DNA of 64,000 bases from Bradyrhizobium barranii subsp. apii. GTDB taxonomy: Bacteria; Pseudomonadota; Alphaproteobacteria; Rhizobiales; Xanthobacteraceae. This document shows, piece after piece, positions 37,400 through 47,149 of this stretch; positions within the stretch are counted from its first letter, which is position 1; each line of letters starts with the position of its first letter. The stretch covers positions 186,001 through 250,000 of the forward strand of contig NZ_CP096256.1 of the NCBI RefSeq assembly GCF_011516635.5, given 5' to 3'. A program made the translations under genes and the position numbers. The notes beneath the pieces were generated by a model. It saw only the letters and a program-made list of their open reading frames with translations. It was not told the DNA's origin and did not search any database.

Positions 37400-38649
37400 T
37401 CAGAAGCTTCCCCCGATCACGGCTTCATATTCGGTAAGCGGACGCAACAACGAATGCGGTGGAGACGATCCCGGCACCGCCGCTGCAGTCTCCGGCCGGC
37501 GGACCGCGCCATTGCGCCCGGCAACACCGTCGAGATGAACCGGATCGACGATCCGCAGCCGGCGCCCCTTCGATTGCTCGTGAACCGCGACCTGGTGCAC
37601 GCCATGGCGGATCCGCACCTCGCCGGCCGCGATCGTTACCGCTACGCGCTCGCCAATAAGGCGCCACGGCACCGAGTAGCTGTTCGTATCAATCTCGACG
37701 GCGCAATCATTGCCGACGACGCGGGTCAGTTCACGCAAGGATCCGAACGACGGCTGCCCGCCGAGCGGCTTCAACCGATGTATTTCGTCACGCGCGAAGC
37801 GGATGATCGGCGCCTCGCCGGTCGTGCCGTGGATACGAACGTTCGCAACCTCACGCTCCCACCTGTCGAGATGCGCCTCGAATGCTTCCCAACTAAGGAA
37901 TGACCGGCGATCGCGTTCTTCTTCACGTAGCCGACGCCGTTCTCCGTCTTGCCCTTCGTGCGCGCCCGATATGGCGCGCAGGCGCGAGGACGGAAGCCCC
38001 AATGTTTTGCGAAGGCTATCAGCTTGTCGTTGAACTGAAACGACCGGCTCACCGCGTCGTGGCGCACGACAAGCGCGCGTGGATTGTCCATCAGCACTTC
38101 CTCCGGCACGCCGCTGAAGGTCGTGAATGTACTCTCGAGCCCGGCGAACCCATGCTCCTGCCTCTCGGCCCGGAACGCACGCACATGGAGCCGTCGCGAG
38201 TGTCCAAGCGTTGCCACGAACACGAATGCCTTGACTTTCGCCCCTCCGATCTCGACCAGACGCTCCCCGAAGTAGATCTGCAGCTGCCGGCCCGGCGGCG
38301 TCTCAAACCGCGTCGTCGCCAGCGCCTCCGCCTTCAGCGCCTGGCGATAGGGCTGCACGGCGCGTTGCAGTGTCCGCCGGCTGACGGCCACGCCTTTCTC
38401 GGCCAACAGGTCCTGGCGCACCACGTCGGTATTGCCGCGATGCCGAATGAGCCTCTCGCGCAGCCAGCCCTCAAGGCCGTCGAGACGCTTCGGCCGCTCA
38501 GGCGACTTGAACGGCTTCACCCCGCCCGCCGCCACGTAGTCCTTCACCGTGTGATGGCTGCAGCCAAGCTGCCGCGCAATCCGCTTCACGCCCCACCCGC
38601 ACGCTCTCAGGCGGATCATTTCCGCCACGTCATCCGGCGTCTTCATCAC
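37400..38649 (-). pseudogene. istA: IstA transposase of the second IS21 type, frameshifted
   Basis: N-terminal HTH (KRIARQLGCSHHTVKDYV), then IYFGERLVEIGGAKVKAFVF, LMDNPRALVV and YRARTKGKTENGVGYVKKNA (DDE core). Near 37910 the frame breaks. The family sequence continues one frame over (RRSFLSWEAFEAHLDRWERE through to 37400). A single 1-base indel inactivates it. Confidence 0.85.
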
Positions 38650-38787
38650 CTGCCCCCGTGGATCATTCCACGGCGAGCCTTCAGTGATTCATTCCCGCTT
38701 CATTCACTCTCTCCTCAGCTATCCGAGGAGGGGGCAATTCCTCGTGACGCTGAGGGGGCCGTTTTCCATGGCGCGCGACACTCAGGC

Positions 38788-39073
38788 CGGTTGCTGTCTT
38801 CAAGAGTAGCTCGGTTAGGAACCAACGGCTCTAACGGTAGAACATCTGGTGAGCGACGTCAGGACCGAATGCGCGCGACCCACATGACCGCGATGAATAG
38901 GCTGAGCTGACCCGCGACGTCGATCTTCGTGCAAAAGTTCGGACATCCGAGTCTTGAACCGGGCACAGCTGAAGCCCCTAAAGCGCCTCGCCTCGACCAC
39001 AAATCCCGACCAGCTGCCGTTACGATCCAGGCACAGTTGAGTTTGAGCTGAGCATGGGCTTATCGTTTTTGCC
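38788..39073. other. Spacer after IS21
   Basis: No gene seen. It continues the sequence that was contiguous with 33341-33355 before the IS21 arrived. Confidence 0.4.
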
Positions 39074-39529
39074 CTATTGGGCTGATCCGCCGTTCGACTT
39101 TCCGGCATCTCCGCCGGTGCTCGCGCGGTTCTCGCGCTTACGAATGAACGTCTCATATCCCTCGGGATTAACCTCCTTCAGGCGATCTAGCGCGCGCTCA
39201 GCTTCCAGATCGGCGGCCTGGCTATGACGCTGTTTGATCTCGTTTACTTTTGCTTCCATCCCTGCGAGCTGCCCCATTGCTGTTGTTACATTCTCGGATG
39301 CGATCTTGAGCTTCGCGCCTGGTCGTGTTTCCTCAATGCCTACGAGCATCGCCCTAAGCTCTTTAACGGCATTGGAAAGAATGACCAGCTGTTCAGCTAA
39401 GCCAATCTCAGCGCTTACGTCATTATCGACTTGCCGGTGAAAATTCGGTGCGATGTCCTGCACCACCGACCCGCTGAGTGGCGCGAAAAACGGAAAACTC
39501 AACCAAGAGAACCAATCAGGGTTTGACAT
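39074..39529 (-). CDS. Hypothetical protein, helical
   Basis: 151 residues from ATG 39529, preceded by GAGAGG at good spacing. A longer frame reaches 39640 without a better start. The N-terminus (NPDWFSWLSFPFFAPLSGS) is hydrophobic and may touch the membrane. The middle is a long predicted helix or coiled coil (NAVKELRAMLVGIEETRPG, MEAKVNEIKQRHSQAADLE) and the C-terminus is Gly/Ser-rich. No family recognised. Confidence 0.6.
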   Translation of the reverse strand: MSNPDWFSWLSFPFFAPLSGSVVQDIAPNFHRQVDNDVSAEIGLAEQLVILSNAVKELRAMLVGIEETRPGAKLKIASENVTTAMGQLAGMEAKVNEIKQRHSQAADLEAERALDRLKEVNPEGYETFIRKRENRASTGGDAGKSNGGSAQ

Positions 39530-39750
39530 TGATATCCTCTCGGCGATCGTGGTGTTCTTCCTCAGCATATTTTCCAGCAATTGGCGTGCCAATCGGCCTT
39601 GGTTACCGATGACGGCGCAAAGTACAGATATCATTTCCATCGGGCATGCAAACCTAGCGCGGCCCGGATGTACAGTTCGGCTTGTCGCCGCAGGTTAGGC
39701 GGCACCGTCAAGTTAACGAATTGGAGCGGCCGAGGGGGTAGACGGCAGGC

Positions 39751-40460
39751 ATGCCGACCGCCCGGGACCCTCTTTATCGCCGCCATCGCTTCCGACCGGA
39801 AGTGATCAGCTATGCCGTTTGGTTGTATTTCCGGTTTTTCTTAAGCTTGCGCATAGTCGAGGAAATGCTGGCGGCGCGTGGCATTGGCGTGACCTATGAA
39901 ACCGTGCGCCAGTGGGTACGGAAATTCCGCAGGGCGTTTTCCGATCGGATACCCGAGCGCTCACTCGCTCGCGGTGACAAATAGCATCTGGACGAAGTCG
40001 TTATCTCGAAGTCGTTATCTCGATGTCGTTATCTCGATCGCGGGCGAACAACATTGGCTCTGGCGCGCTGTTGACCAGAATGGCTTCGTTCTCGACGTCT
40101 TGATCCAGCGCCGAAGAGACTCGCGCGCTGCGCAGCGGCTCATGAAGAAGCTCTTGAAATCCGCCGGCACGCCGCCGCGCGTGATGATCACGGACAAGCT
40201 GCGTTCGTACGGCGTTGCGAGGGCGAAGATGGGCTTTCACGTCGAACATCGCCAGCACAAAGCTCTCAACAATCGGGCCGAGAAATCTCATCAGCCGACG
40301 CGGCGACGCGAGCGGATCATGAAGCGTCTCAAATCGTCCCGTCAAGCTCAAGAGCTGCCCAATCGCTTTTCTTTGCTGCGTCTGAAGTTTGTGCATGTAA
40401 AAGAACATGACCTCCCGGAGAGTTCTGCGCGCTTGCTTGGTTTCCTCGGCGCGCGCGGTG
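39751..40460 (+). pseudogene. IS6-family transposase, broken
   Basis: Typical IS6/IS26 start (RHRFRPEVISYAVWLYFRF, RIVEEMLAARGIGVTYETVR), then GDK followed by a TAG where the family has a Trp codon (GDKWHLDEV). Immediately after, a 14-bp unit GAAGTCGTTATCTC is present three times (39992-40033), adding 28 bp and shifting frame. The rest follows in the new frame (VVISIAGEQHWLWRAVDQNG, MITDKLRSYGVA, NNRAEKSHQPTRRRER). Two independent lesions. Confidence 0.85.
39994..40035. repeat. 14-bp tandem triplication inside IS6
   Basis: Three head-to-tail copies of GAAGTCGTTATCTC, the last with one change (GATG). An intact IS6 has one copy. Looks like replication slippage. Confidence 0.85.
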
Positions 40461-40712
40461 CTGGCCGCTTCTTCCTCGCACGTGCGTCAGCCATCTCCGG
40501 GCTCTGGCCGGAGTCTTCTCGACGTAACGCTTTGCAAGCTCGTCGGGCTCCATGCTCTGCTCCCAGGCAATTGCAGTCGCAACAATCTTAAGTCGTTCCG
40601 GCATAAGTAGCTCTGCCTGCAGCAGCCCAGTACCCTTGCCGCCCAACCAATCCTGGTAGGTGCGCTCACGGGCCTTTTCGGGGATGATCCGACGTGAGTA
40701 AAGGTCTAACAA
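40411..40712 (-). other. Possible gene fragment
   Basis: A minus-strand frame reads RTYQDWLGGKGTGLLQAELL then ERLKIVATAIAWEQSMEPDE and RYVEKTPARARRWLTHV, which has protein-like composition. It is not matched to a family and partly lies antisense to the IS6 tail. Could be the remnant of a gene disrupted by IS6. Confidence 0.3.
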
Positions 40713-40964
40713 CGGCGGATGTTTGGAGTGCGGTTGGCGTCCTTGCGTTAGGAGTGTCTCGGCGGGATCGTTAGCGACCTAACTCGTGGCGTCGGCGGTG
40801 AGTACCCAATGTAGCGCGAGCCTGGCGTGGGCATGCTGTGCCGGCTGCTTAAGGCGACCCGCAATCTCGGCCCAGTGATCTCGCGGCTGGTCGCGACAAG
40901 CCGGGGCGAGACTCTCTTATAGGTGCGCCATCCGGCGGCCCAGCTTTCGCATCGGAGCGCCATC

Positions 40965-41564
40965 ATGCCAAATTCTTCTGATGTTCTGCGCCATTTTCGA
41001 CCCGGTCCGGACATCGCTCCAATACCGAAGTGGGGCTGGATGTTCGCCCTCGGCGTAGTTTATCTGATCACTGGCTTCGTGGCGCTCGGCAGCGTCGCGC
41101 TCGCGACCGTGGCGAGTGTGCTACTAGTTGGCGTGATGATGGTCATCGCCGGCGTAGCCGAAGTGATTAGTGCCTTCCAGGTTAAGACCTGGGGCAAGTT
41201 CCTGCTGTGCGCTCTTTTGGGTGCGCTTTACATCGTTGCCGGCTTTGTGACATTTGAAAATACTGCGCTCGCCGCTGCGCTGCTTACACTGATGCTCGGC
41301 GCATTGCTGGTCGCCGCTGGCATCATGCGCCTGCTCCTGGCATTCAGCATGAAGCGCGCAACGCCCCGGTTCTGGCTGGCGATAGCCGGCGTCATTACCC
41401 TGCTGGTTGGGCTGTTGATCTTAGCACGTTGGCCGCTCAACAGCGTCTATATTCTTGGACTGTTTCTCAGCCTCGATCTAATCATGTCAGGTACGAGCTG
41501 GATCGGAATTAGCGTCGGCCTGCGCCGCAGTTCGATCATGTCGCAGGCACGATCGCCGGCTTGA
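40965..41564 (+). CDS. HdeD-like membrane protein
   Basis: 199 residues from ATG 40965. Six hydrophobic segments in three repeated pairs (WMFALGVVYLITGFVALGSV, then LLCALLGALYIVAGFVTF and FWLAIAGVITLLVGLLILA), the pattern of the HdeD/DUF308 family. In E. coli HdeD aids acid resistance. Inner membrane. Stands alone; no operon. Confidence 0.85.
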   Translation: MPNSSDVLRHFRPGPDIAPIPKWGWMFALGVVYLITGFVALGSVALATVASVLLVGVMMVIAGVAEVISAFQVKTWGKFLLCALLGALYIVAGFVTFENTALAAALLTLMLGALLVAAGIMRLLLAFSMKRATPRFWLAIAGVITLLVGLLILARWPLNSVYILGLFLSLDLIMSGTSWIGISVGLRRSSIMSQARSPA

Positions 41565-42044
41565 TTACCACCCATCGGTTTCGAAGGAGAAAAGCACGCA
41601 GGACAACCGGAATTTGTCGCCCCACCTGCTGAGATTGCATCTCTTGCCAGCCTTATCGCCTGTAAACGAGCCTCACAACCGTTAATTGTTGGCGCTGCGC
41701 AACGGCGCGCGTCGCCTCGGCGCACTACCAGCGCGGCTGCGCAACGCGCCGCCTCCGGGCTGGCGTATCCTTGCAGGCGTTGCCTCGAGGGTCGACGTCG
41801 CGTCTCGCGTCGCAAGCGCACAGGCAGGAAGCTTCAGTGCTTCGCATCACGCAAATTCACTCGCACGTAGGCCTGCTCGTTGCAGATTGATTGCGCGCTT
41901 ACGCGCGACCGCAACCCTGACACACTGCAAAACTCGAATCGGAGTTTAAGTTGTGCATCTATCGAACCACAATGTCGGCTTCTAACCAATCCAGTTTCGC
42001 CGATCAATCGCCAAAATCTGCCAAAGTAGTGCTAGGACGCGGAC
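41565..42044. other. Gene-free stretch
   Basis: No supported gene; frames here are short and without motifs. Confidence 0.4.
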
Positions 42045-42195
42045 TCATTTCCAATTCCACGGCAGCAGCGTGTTCAGCTGCTTGATCTTGGTGCGTCCAG
42101 AGACGATGCGCTCGAGAACATCAGTAAGATAGTGCCGCGGGTCGATGTCGTGAAGCCTTGCCGAGTTGATGAGCGATGCGAGAGTGGCGCGGATA
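42045..42195 (-). pseudogene. IS66 TnpC C-terminal scrap
   Basis: Minus-strand reading TLASLINSARLHDIDPRHYL then VLERIVSGRTKIKQLNTLLP ending WNWK-stop at 42045 is the characteristic C-terminus of IS66 TnpC. Only about 48 codons are left. Confidence 0.8.
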
Positions 42196-42281
42196 GACCC
42201 TACCAATTCGTGTAGGAGATTTCGCAGCTCACGTCAGTTAGCTTGCTTGCTGGGTGTTAGTGACTTTGGGGGACTTCTTCG

Positions 42282-42728
42282 ATGTTGATTGCTGAAACTA
42301 TTTTGAAGCCAGACCAGTTTGGCGGCATTGGACTTTTCTCCGCGACTCGTTTGCCTAAAGGCACGTTAGTTTGGATCCACAACCCGATCGTTGACATTGC
42401 GGTGACGCGCGAACAATACGAAGCTCTAGCTCCAACATTTCAAGCTTTACTTGATAAGCATGCCTATCCCAGAGACCACAAAGTTAATGACGGTGTCGTA
42501 GAGTATAATGCTGACAACGCTCGCTTCATGAATCACAGCAGTCATCCAAACACATATCAAGACGATCATTGCAGAATTTTCACAGCCCGTGACGTACAAC
42601 CTGGTGAAGAACTTACTTGCGATTACTTGTCTTTCGATCCAGGGTGTGACTTATCGTGGAATAAGGAGCTATTGCCGACCTCCAGCTCCTGTTTTCGAAG
42701 CTGCGCGGAGCCGGCTCCAACAGGTTGA
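42282..42728 (+). CDS. SET-domain protein
   Basis: 148 residues. Post-start LKPDQFGGIGLFSATRLPKG is the SET-N strand with the GxGLF-type motif. YNADNARFMNHSSHPN carries the NHS motif and GEELTCDY the catalytic Tyr and GEELxxDY motif. By family a SAM-dependent lysine methyltransferase, with the short single-domain form found in some bacteria and viruses. The last ~20 residues (Ser/Cys-rich) may be foreign sequence read after a truncation, because no Cys-rich post-SET is formed. Local base composition is more AT-rich than its neighbours. Confidence 0.75.
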   Translation: MLIAETILKPDQFGGIGLFSATRLPKGTLVWIHNPIVDIAVTREQYEALAPTFQALLDKHAYPRDHKVNDGVVEYNADNARFMNHSSHPNTYQDDHCRIFTARDVQPGEELTCDYLSFDPGCDLSWNKELLPTSSSCFRSCAEPAPTG

Positions 42729-42837
42729 TCCTGCTGCGTACGCGTTGTTCTAGAGCGGGATGGGTCTAGCTTGAATCGATTTGGAGTCCCAAATCGGAAG
42801 AATGAGCTGCTGCCGGTTTGATGGACACCGAGATTAG

Positions 42838-44459
42838 CCCGATCTATTCACGAGAGCACGGTCGTTCTTGACGTCTGACTGGGGCTGGCGGCTGGCGTGG
42901 GTGACCGTCCGGCCTTTTGTCACCGGGTTCTACATCAAGCTGTTTTGTACGCGTTGGAGGAGTGGGGCGGGTGAGCGGGCGCAGGCCCGGTCGGTTACGG
43001 GCCGAGCGGGAGCAGCGCGCCGGGCAAGCTGCGGAAGAGGTCGGCTTCGGGGCATGCCGCGGCGAACGCAAGGCGAATGCGGCTCGCGGTTTCGACGACC
43101 CGGGCTGCGATTTTCAAGAGACGAAGACGCAGCGTCGCGAACTCGGCGGCGGCCAATTCCCGGACTTTGGGAATGGCGCCGCGCACGGTAAGCATCAACC
43201 AATAAGCGGCGGTGTGGAGAACGAGACGGACCTGGTTGGCGAGCGCCGAACGGCAACTGGTGCGATCGGAGGCGAGCTGCGTCTTATGCAGCTTGATCAG
43301 ATTTTCGGCTTGGCCGCGCGCGCAATACAGGCTGTCGTAGATCCACTCGGCCGAGCCGACATCGAGGCTGGTGACGACGAAGCGGATGTCGAGGCCGAGC
43401 ATCGTCGCCTCAATACGGGCGACAGTGCGCCGTTCGTGATCCCAGGACTTTGCCTTGTGGCGCGTCTCGGTATAGCCGCGCAGAACAGGCAGGTTCTCGA
43501 TGGCGCGTCGCGTGCGAATGTCGTCGGCGACCTCGTCGACTTTTCTGGCGAGAGGCTTGGTACCGGACAGACCGAAGATGTAGTCGATGCCGTTGTTCTC
43601 GCACCACGTCATGGCCTCCGGCCGAGCATAGTGCCCGTCGCCACGGAACGTAATTCGCGTCTTGTGCCACCGCGTCCGGATATGCCGTATCAGGCGGCGC
43701 AGATGGGCACGCACCTCGACGCCGCCCGGCGTCTTGCCGGGCCGCAGCACGACCGCCACGGGCCGGCTCTTCTCCGTGTCGTAGACGTGGATCGGCAGGA
43801 AGCAGCGTTCGTCATAATGAGCGTTGAACAGCGAGAGCTGCTGATGGCCGTGGACGACATCGCAGGTATCATCGATGTCGAGCGTGACGGATGCCGGCTC
43901 GCGCGGGTAGCTATCCATCCATGCGTCGACCAAAGTGTAGGTCAGTCGGATCACGTCGCGCAGGCGCGGAGCATTCTCCAGACGCGACAGCGTCGGTTGG
44001 GAACACAGATCGCGACCGCTGTCCGGCAGCCGTCCGCAGGCCAGCTTGAATGCGGGATCGGACCGCAGATGATCGAGGTCGTCGGCGTCCTCGTAGCCGC
44101 AGCAGATCGCGAACATGCGCGCGCGGAACATATCGACAAGGCTGTGCACGACCCGCGTCGGATCGCGCCGATCCGGGAACACCCGGGCCAAATTGTCGGC
44201 CAAACCGAGACGCCGCTCGGCCATCGCCAGAAGCATCACGCCCCCATTCGAGGTTAGGCGTCCACCATCGAAGGCAGCTGTGACTTTCTTGGCGTGAACG
44301 GCTGGAAACGAGAAGGGCAGAATCGTATCATCGGTCATGGCGGGCGTGGCGTTCGCGGTTGAGGTGATGGGGTTGGCTTCGCAACCGAATCCTACGCCGC
44401 ATCAGCGCTTTACACCACGCTCGCCAGCCTCTCAGGCGCCCTCTCGCGAATAAGGCGGG
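42838..44459 (-). mobile_element. IS1380-family element, copy 2
   Basis: 1622 bp, flanked by TTAG at 42834-42837 and 44460-44463. Inserted 8 bp inside the left repeat of the IS3. Slightly diverged from copies 1 and 3. Confidence 0.92.
42995..44338 (-). CDS. IS1380-family transposase, copy 2
   Basis: 447 residues with the same catalytic blocks as copy 1 (LDIDDTCDVVHGHQQ, FRGDGHYARPEAMTWCE, ARGQAENLIKLHK) and several substitutions such as AMTWCEN for AMAWCET. Intact. Confidence 0.92.
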   Translation of the reverse strand: MTDDTILPFSFPAVHAKKVTAAFDGGRLTSNGGVMLLAMAERRLGLADNLARVFPDRRDPTRVVHSLVDMFRARMFAICCGYEDADDLDHLRSDPAFKLACGRLPDSGRDLCSQPTLSRLENAPRLRDVIRLTYTLVDAWMDSYPREPASVTLDIDDTCDVVHGHQQLSLFNAHYDERCFLPIHVYDTEKSRPVAVVLRPGKTPGGVEVRAHLRRLIRHIRTRWHKTRITFRGDGHYARPEAMTWCENNGIDYIFGLSGTKPLARKVDEVADDIRTRRAIENLPVLRGYTETRHKAKSWDHERRTVARIEATMLGLDIRFVVTSLDVGSAEWIYDSLYCARGQAENLIKLHKTQLASDRTSCRSALANQVRLVLHTAAYWLMLTVRGAIPKVRELAAAEFATLRLRLLKIAARVVETASRIRLAFAAACPEADLFRSLPGALLPLGP

Positions 44460-44470
44460 TTAGGTGTTTC

Positions 44471-44779
44471 ATGAAGCCGGAGGTGGCGATGAAAAGACGG
44501 AAGTTCAGCCGCGAGTTCAAGGTCGAGGCGGTCAAGCTGGTGCGGGACCGTGGGGTGTCGGTGGCGCAAGCCGGCCGTGACCTGGATGTTCATGAGAATG
44601 TTCTCCGCAAATGGGTGAAGGAGTTGGGCTCCGACCCGGCGCAAGCCTTTCCCGGCCACGGGCAGATGAAGCCGGAGCAGCAGGAGATCGAGCGGCTGCG
44701 CCGTGAGGTCGCCAAGCTGAAGGCCGAGCGGGATATCCTAAAAAAGGCCGCAGCCTACTTCGCGAAGGAAGCGACATGA
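44471..44779 (+). CDS. IS3 OrfA
   Basis: 102 residues: HTH KRRKFSREFKVEAVKLVRD then VSVAQAGRDLDVHENVLRKW and a leucine-zipper-like ERLRREVAKLKAERDILKKA. Overlaps orfB by 4 bp, as expected for -1 frameshift fusion; the AAAAAAGG run at about 44738 is a candidate site. Confidence 0.88.
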   Translation: MKPEVAMKRRKFSREFKVEAVKLVRDRGVSVAQAGRDLDVHENVLRKWVKELGSDPAQAFPGHGQMKPEQQEIERLRREVAKLKAERDILKKAAAYFAKEAT

Positions 44780-44962
44780 AGTTCGCCTTCGTCGCGAAGC
44801 GCCGGACGATCTGGCCGGTGGCATGGCTATGCGATGCGCTGGGAGTGTCGCGGTCGGGCTTCCATGCCTGGCTGAATCGCTCTCCCAGCACCAGATCCCG
44901 CAGCGACGAGGAGCTCGGCGGCAAGGTCAAGGCCAGCTTCGCCGCCAGCGACCGCACCTACG
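44776..44962 (+). pseudogene. IS3 OrfB, 5' part
   Basis: MKFAFVAKRRTIWPVAWLC then GVSRSGFHAWLNRSPS, the HTH-like start of IS3 OrfB. It stops at DRTY, where IS21 sequence begins. The C-terminal piece of the same gene is at 47478-47566 (RRHSTIGYLSPVEFERK). Confidence 0.85.
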
Positions 44963-45830
44963 CCACGATCCCGGCCTCAACCGAACCTATGCCGAGATGG
45001 CGAGCCATTACGGCACGGCCATTCTCGCAGCCCGGCCGCGGCGCCCAAAAGATAAGGCAAAGGTCGAAGTTGCGGTGCAAGTCGCCCAGCGATGGATTCT
45101 GGCGCGGCTGCGCAACCAACGCTTCTTTTCGTTGGCGGAGCTGAACGCAGCCATCAAAACACTCGTCGTCGAACTCAATGCAAGGCAGATGCGCGACTTT
45201 GGCGCCAGTCGCGCCGAACTGTTCGCCGAGCTCGACAAGCCCAAGCTTACAAAGCTGCCGGACCAGGCTTACGCTTTCGCACGCTGGAAGCGATGCCGGA
45301 TCGGCCCCGACTATCATATCGAGATCGATGGACACTGGTATTCCGCGCCGTATCGGCTCATCCGTGAGCTTGTCGACGCACGCATCGATGACAGAACGGT
45401 CGAGATCTTCCACAACGGCCGCAGGATCGCCAGCCACGCCCGCGCGCCCAACCGGCGGGGCCACACCACCATCGCCGACCATATGCCCAGCGCCCATCGG
45501 CGCTACGGTCAATGGACGCCCGCCGGAGTGATCGTCGCCGGCGAGCGGATCGGTCCGTTGACCGCCGCCTTCTTCCAGGCCGTGATCGCGGCCCGGCCGC
45601 ATCCCGAGCAAGGCTTTCGCACCTGCCTCGGCATTCTGTCACTGGTCAAAAGCTACAGCGCGGAGCGCGTCGAAGCGGCCTGCCGGCGCGGCATTCTGAT
45701 CAAGGCGCGATCCGTCGCCTCGATCCGCTCCATCCTCCAGAACGGTCTGGATCGTACCTTTCTCGACGAGCCCTCCGAACACCAACCCCTGCGCCACGGC
45801 AACATCCGCGGCCGCGATTATTTTCACTGA
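44963..45830 (+). pseudogene. istA: IstA C-terminal part
   Basis: Begins at DPGLNRTYAEMASHYG and continues with the Glu region and C-terminal barrel as in the complete copy. The DNA-binding and first-Asp segments are gone. An open frame from 44823 fuses it to out-of-frame IS3 sequence. Confidence 0.88.
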
Positions 45831-45846
45831 AGCCAAGGAGACCTGT

Positions 45847-46608
45847 ATGCTCAACCATCCCACCCACGAACGCCTGATCGAGCTCGGCTTGAGCGGCATG
45901 GCCAAGGCCTTCGAGGAGCAGCGACGATCGCCTGATCTCGAAGCCTTGCCGTTCGAAGATCGCATCGGCCTGCTGGTCGACCGGGAAGCGGCGGAACGCG
46001 ACACCAGGCGGCTCACCACGCGCCTCAAGCTGGCCTCGCTCCGCCAGAATGCCTGCGTGGAGGACGTCGATTTGCGCACGCCGCGGGGTATCGACCGGGC
46101 CGTCTTCGCCAAGCTCGCCAGCGGCGACTGGATCGATCGCCACGAGAATTTGCTCATAACCGGGGCGACCGGATTGGGCAAAAGTTGGTTAGCCTGTGCC
46201 CTCGGCCACAAGGCCTGCCGAGATAATCGCTCGGTCCTCTATCACCGCGTCCCAAGATTGTTCGAAGCGTTGGGGCTCGCGCGGGGCGATGGACGTTATG
46301 CCCGCTTGCTCAAAACCCTTGGCCGCGCCCAGGTTCTGATTTTGGATGATTGGGGATTGTCGGTGCTCACCGCTGCCGAGCGGCGCGATCTACTGGAAAT
46401 CCTTGACGATCGCCATGGCCGCTCCTCCACCATCGTAACCAGCCAACTCCCTGTGGACACATGGCACGAAGTTATCGGAGATCCCACGCTAGGCGACGCG
46501 ATTCTGGATCGCCTCGTCCACAACGCTCACCGCCTCCAGCTTGCTGGCGAAAGCATGCGAAAACGCAACGCCAAAACCATCACCCTTGACGAGCAGCCAG
46601 AACGCTGA
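45847..46608 (+). CDS. istB: IS21 helper ATPase IstB, second copy
   Basis: 253 residues, same as the product at 14752-15513 (Walker A GATGLGKSW, Walker B VLILDDWGL). Intact but without a complete IstA in this copy. Confidence 0.9.
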   Translation: MLNHPTHERLIELGLSGMAKAFEEQRRSPDLEALPFEDRIGLLVDREAAERDTRRLTTRLKLASLRQNACVEDVDLRTPRGIDRAVFAKLASGDWIDRHENLLITGATGLGKSWLACALGHKACRDNRSVLYHRVPRLFEALGLARGDGRYARLLKTLGRAQVLILDDWGLSVLTAAERRDLLEILDDRHGRSSTIVTSQLPVDTWHEVIGDPTLGDAILDRLVHNAHRLQLAGESMRKRNAKTITLDEQPER

Positions 46609-46707
46609 CCCTATCACCGCCTCGGCCGGAGCGAGGCTGCTCACGATCGTCTGAATTCGGCGCTCATGATCGCGCGAAATCGCTGCTCACGATCACTGAA
46701 ATATGCA

Positions 46708-46902
46708 GCCGGCGGCTGAACGACCGAGATCATCATCGATCACTTCGATCTCTGACCACCCGAGTGCCGTCAGCCGGTCCCGCATGGCGTATTGCAATGC
46801 GCTGCTCTCGCGATTGTGCAACACCTGATGTGCTGAGGATTGGCGCACGTAAAGAATCGCCTTACGCTCCAGATGATGAGGCCTGACCTTGTCAGAGATC
46901 AT
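46708..46902 (-). pseudogene. Large serine recombinase, N-terminal fragment
   Basis: Starts at 46902 with KAILYVRQSSAHQVLHNRES (catalytic Ser in YVRQSS) and GWSEIEVIDDDLGRSAAG, the resolvase fold of large serine recombinases. It is cut after about 65 codons by the IS21 end at 46707. Confidence 0.85.
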
Positions 46903-47131
46903 GATCGACCCCCTTCGCGGGCGGCGTCGCTGTCATCGCAGCATGGTCGAGGATCAACTGCGTCATCAGGCTTGTGAGGGCCGCCCGGGCTTCCGCCGGC
47001 AACTCCGGCCATGCTGGCGCGCGGATGGCGCCGTTCGGCAGGCCGCTCCCGAACAGATCCATCTGTTGCTGCGGCCGCGGTTGTCGATTGTGTCGGTATC
47101 CGCTCCCTGGCATTGCCGTCTGCCGTGACAT
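46892..47131 (-). CDS. Small protein encoded before the serine recombinase
   Basis: 79 residues ending ...RAALTSLMTQLILDHAAM and a short tail; overlaps the recombinase start by 11 bp. Small proteins of this style (Leu-rich helix, LxxLMTxLIxxHA) are regularly seen between a DUF5372 gene and a recombinase in rhizobia. Function unknown. Confidence 0.6.
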   Translation of the reverse strand: MSRQTAMPGSGYRHNRQPRPQQQMDLFGSGLPNGAIRAPAWPELPAEARAALTSLMTQLILDHAAMTATPPAKGVDHDL

Positions 47132-47149
47132 GGGTCTCTCCCCGATTCT

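Larger units (their letters stand above)
33417..37400 (-). pseudogene. istB: IstB helper ATPase, split by IS66
   Basis: The first 23 codons lie at 37400-37332 (MTRAKKATEAPTDPLDAMLA). The rest runs from 34215 to 33417, with Walker A LLLGPPGVGKTH and Walker B LLIVDELGYLPL. IS66 (34216-37330) with an 8-bp duplication interrupts the gene. The open frame seen today from 34283 starts inside the IS66 end and gives a chimeric N-terminus. The ATG overlaps the istA stop (TGATG). Confidence 0.88.
33356..38780 (-). mobile_element. IS21-family element of a second type, carrying an IS66 inside
   Basis: Bounded by a 7-bp duplication CTCAGGC at 33349-33355 and 38781-38787. Both ends begin TGTC...CGCCAT and share GCGTCA and TGCCCCC blocks as inverted repeats. 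Without the IS66 insertion it is about 2.3 kb, normal for IS21. It differs from the IS21 at 14653. Confidence 0.88.
44963..46707 (+). mobile_element. IS21-family element, 5'-truncated second copy
   Basis: The 3' half of istA, complete istB and the right terminal array (ending GAAATATGCA), matching the istB side of 14653-17244 in opposite orientation. The istA end is missing; the junction with IS3 orfB is at about 44963. Confidence 0.9.
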
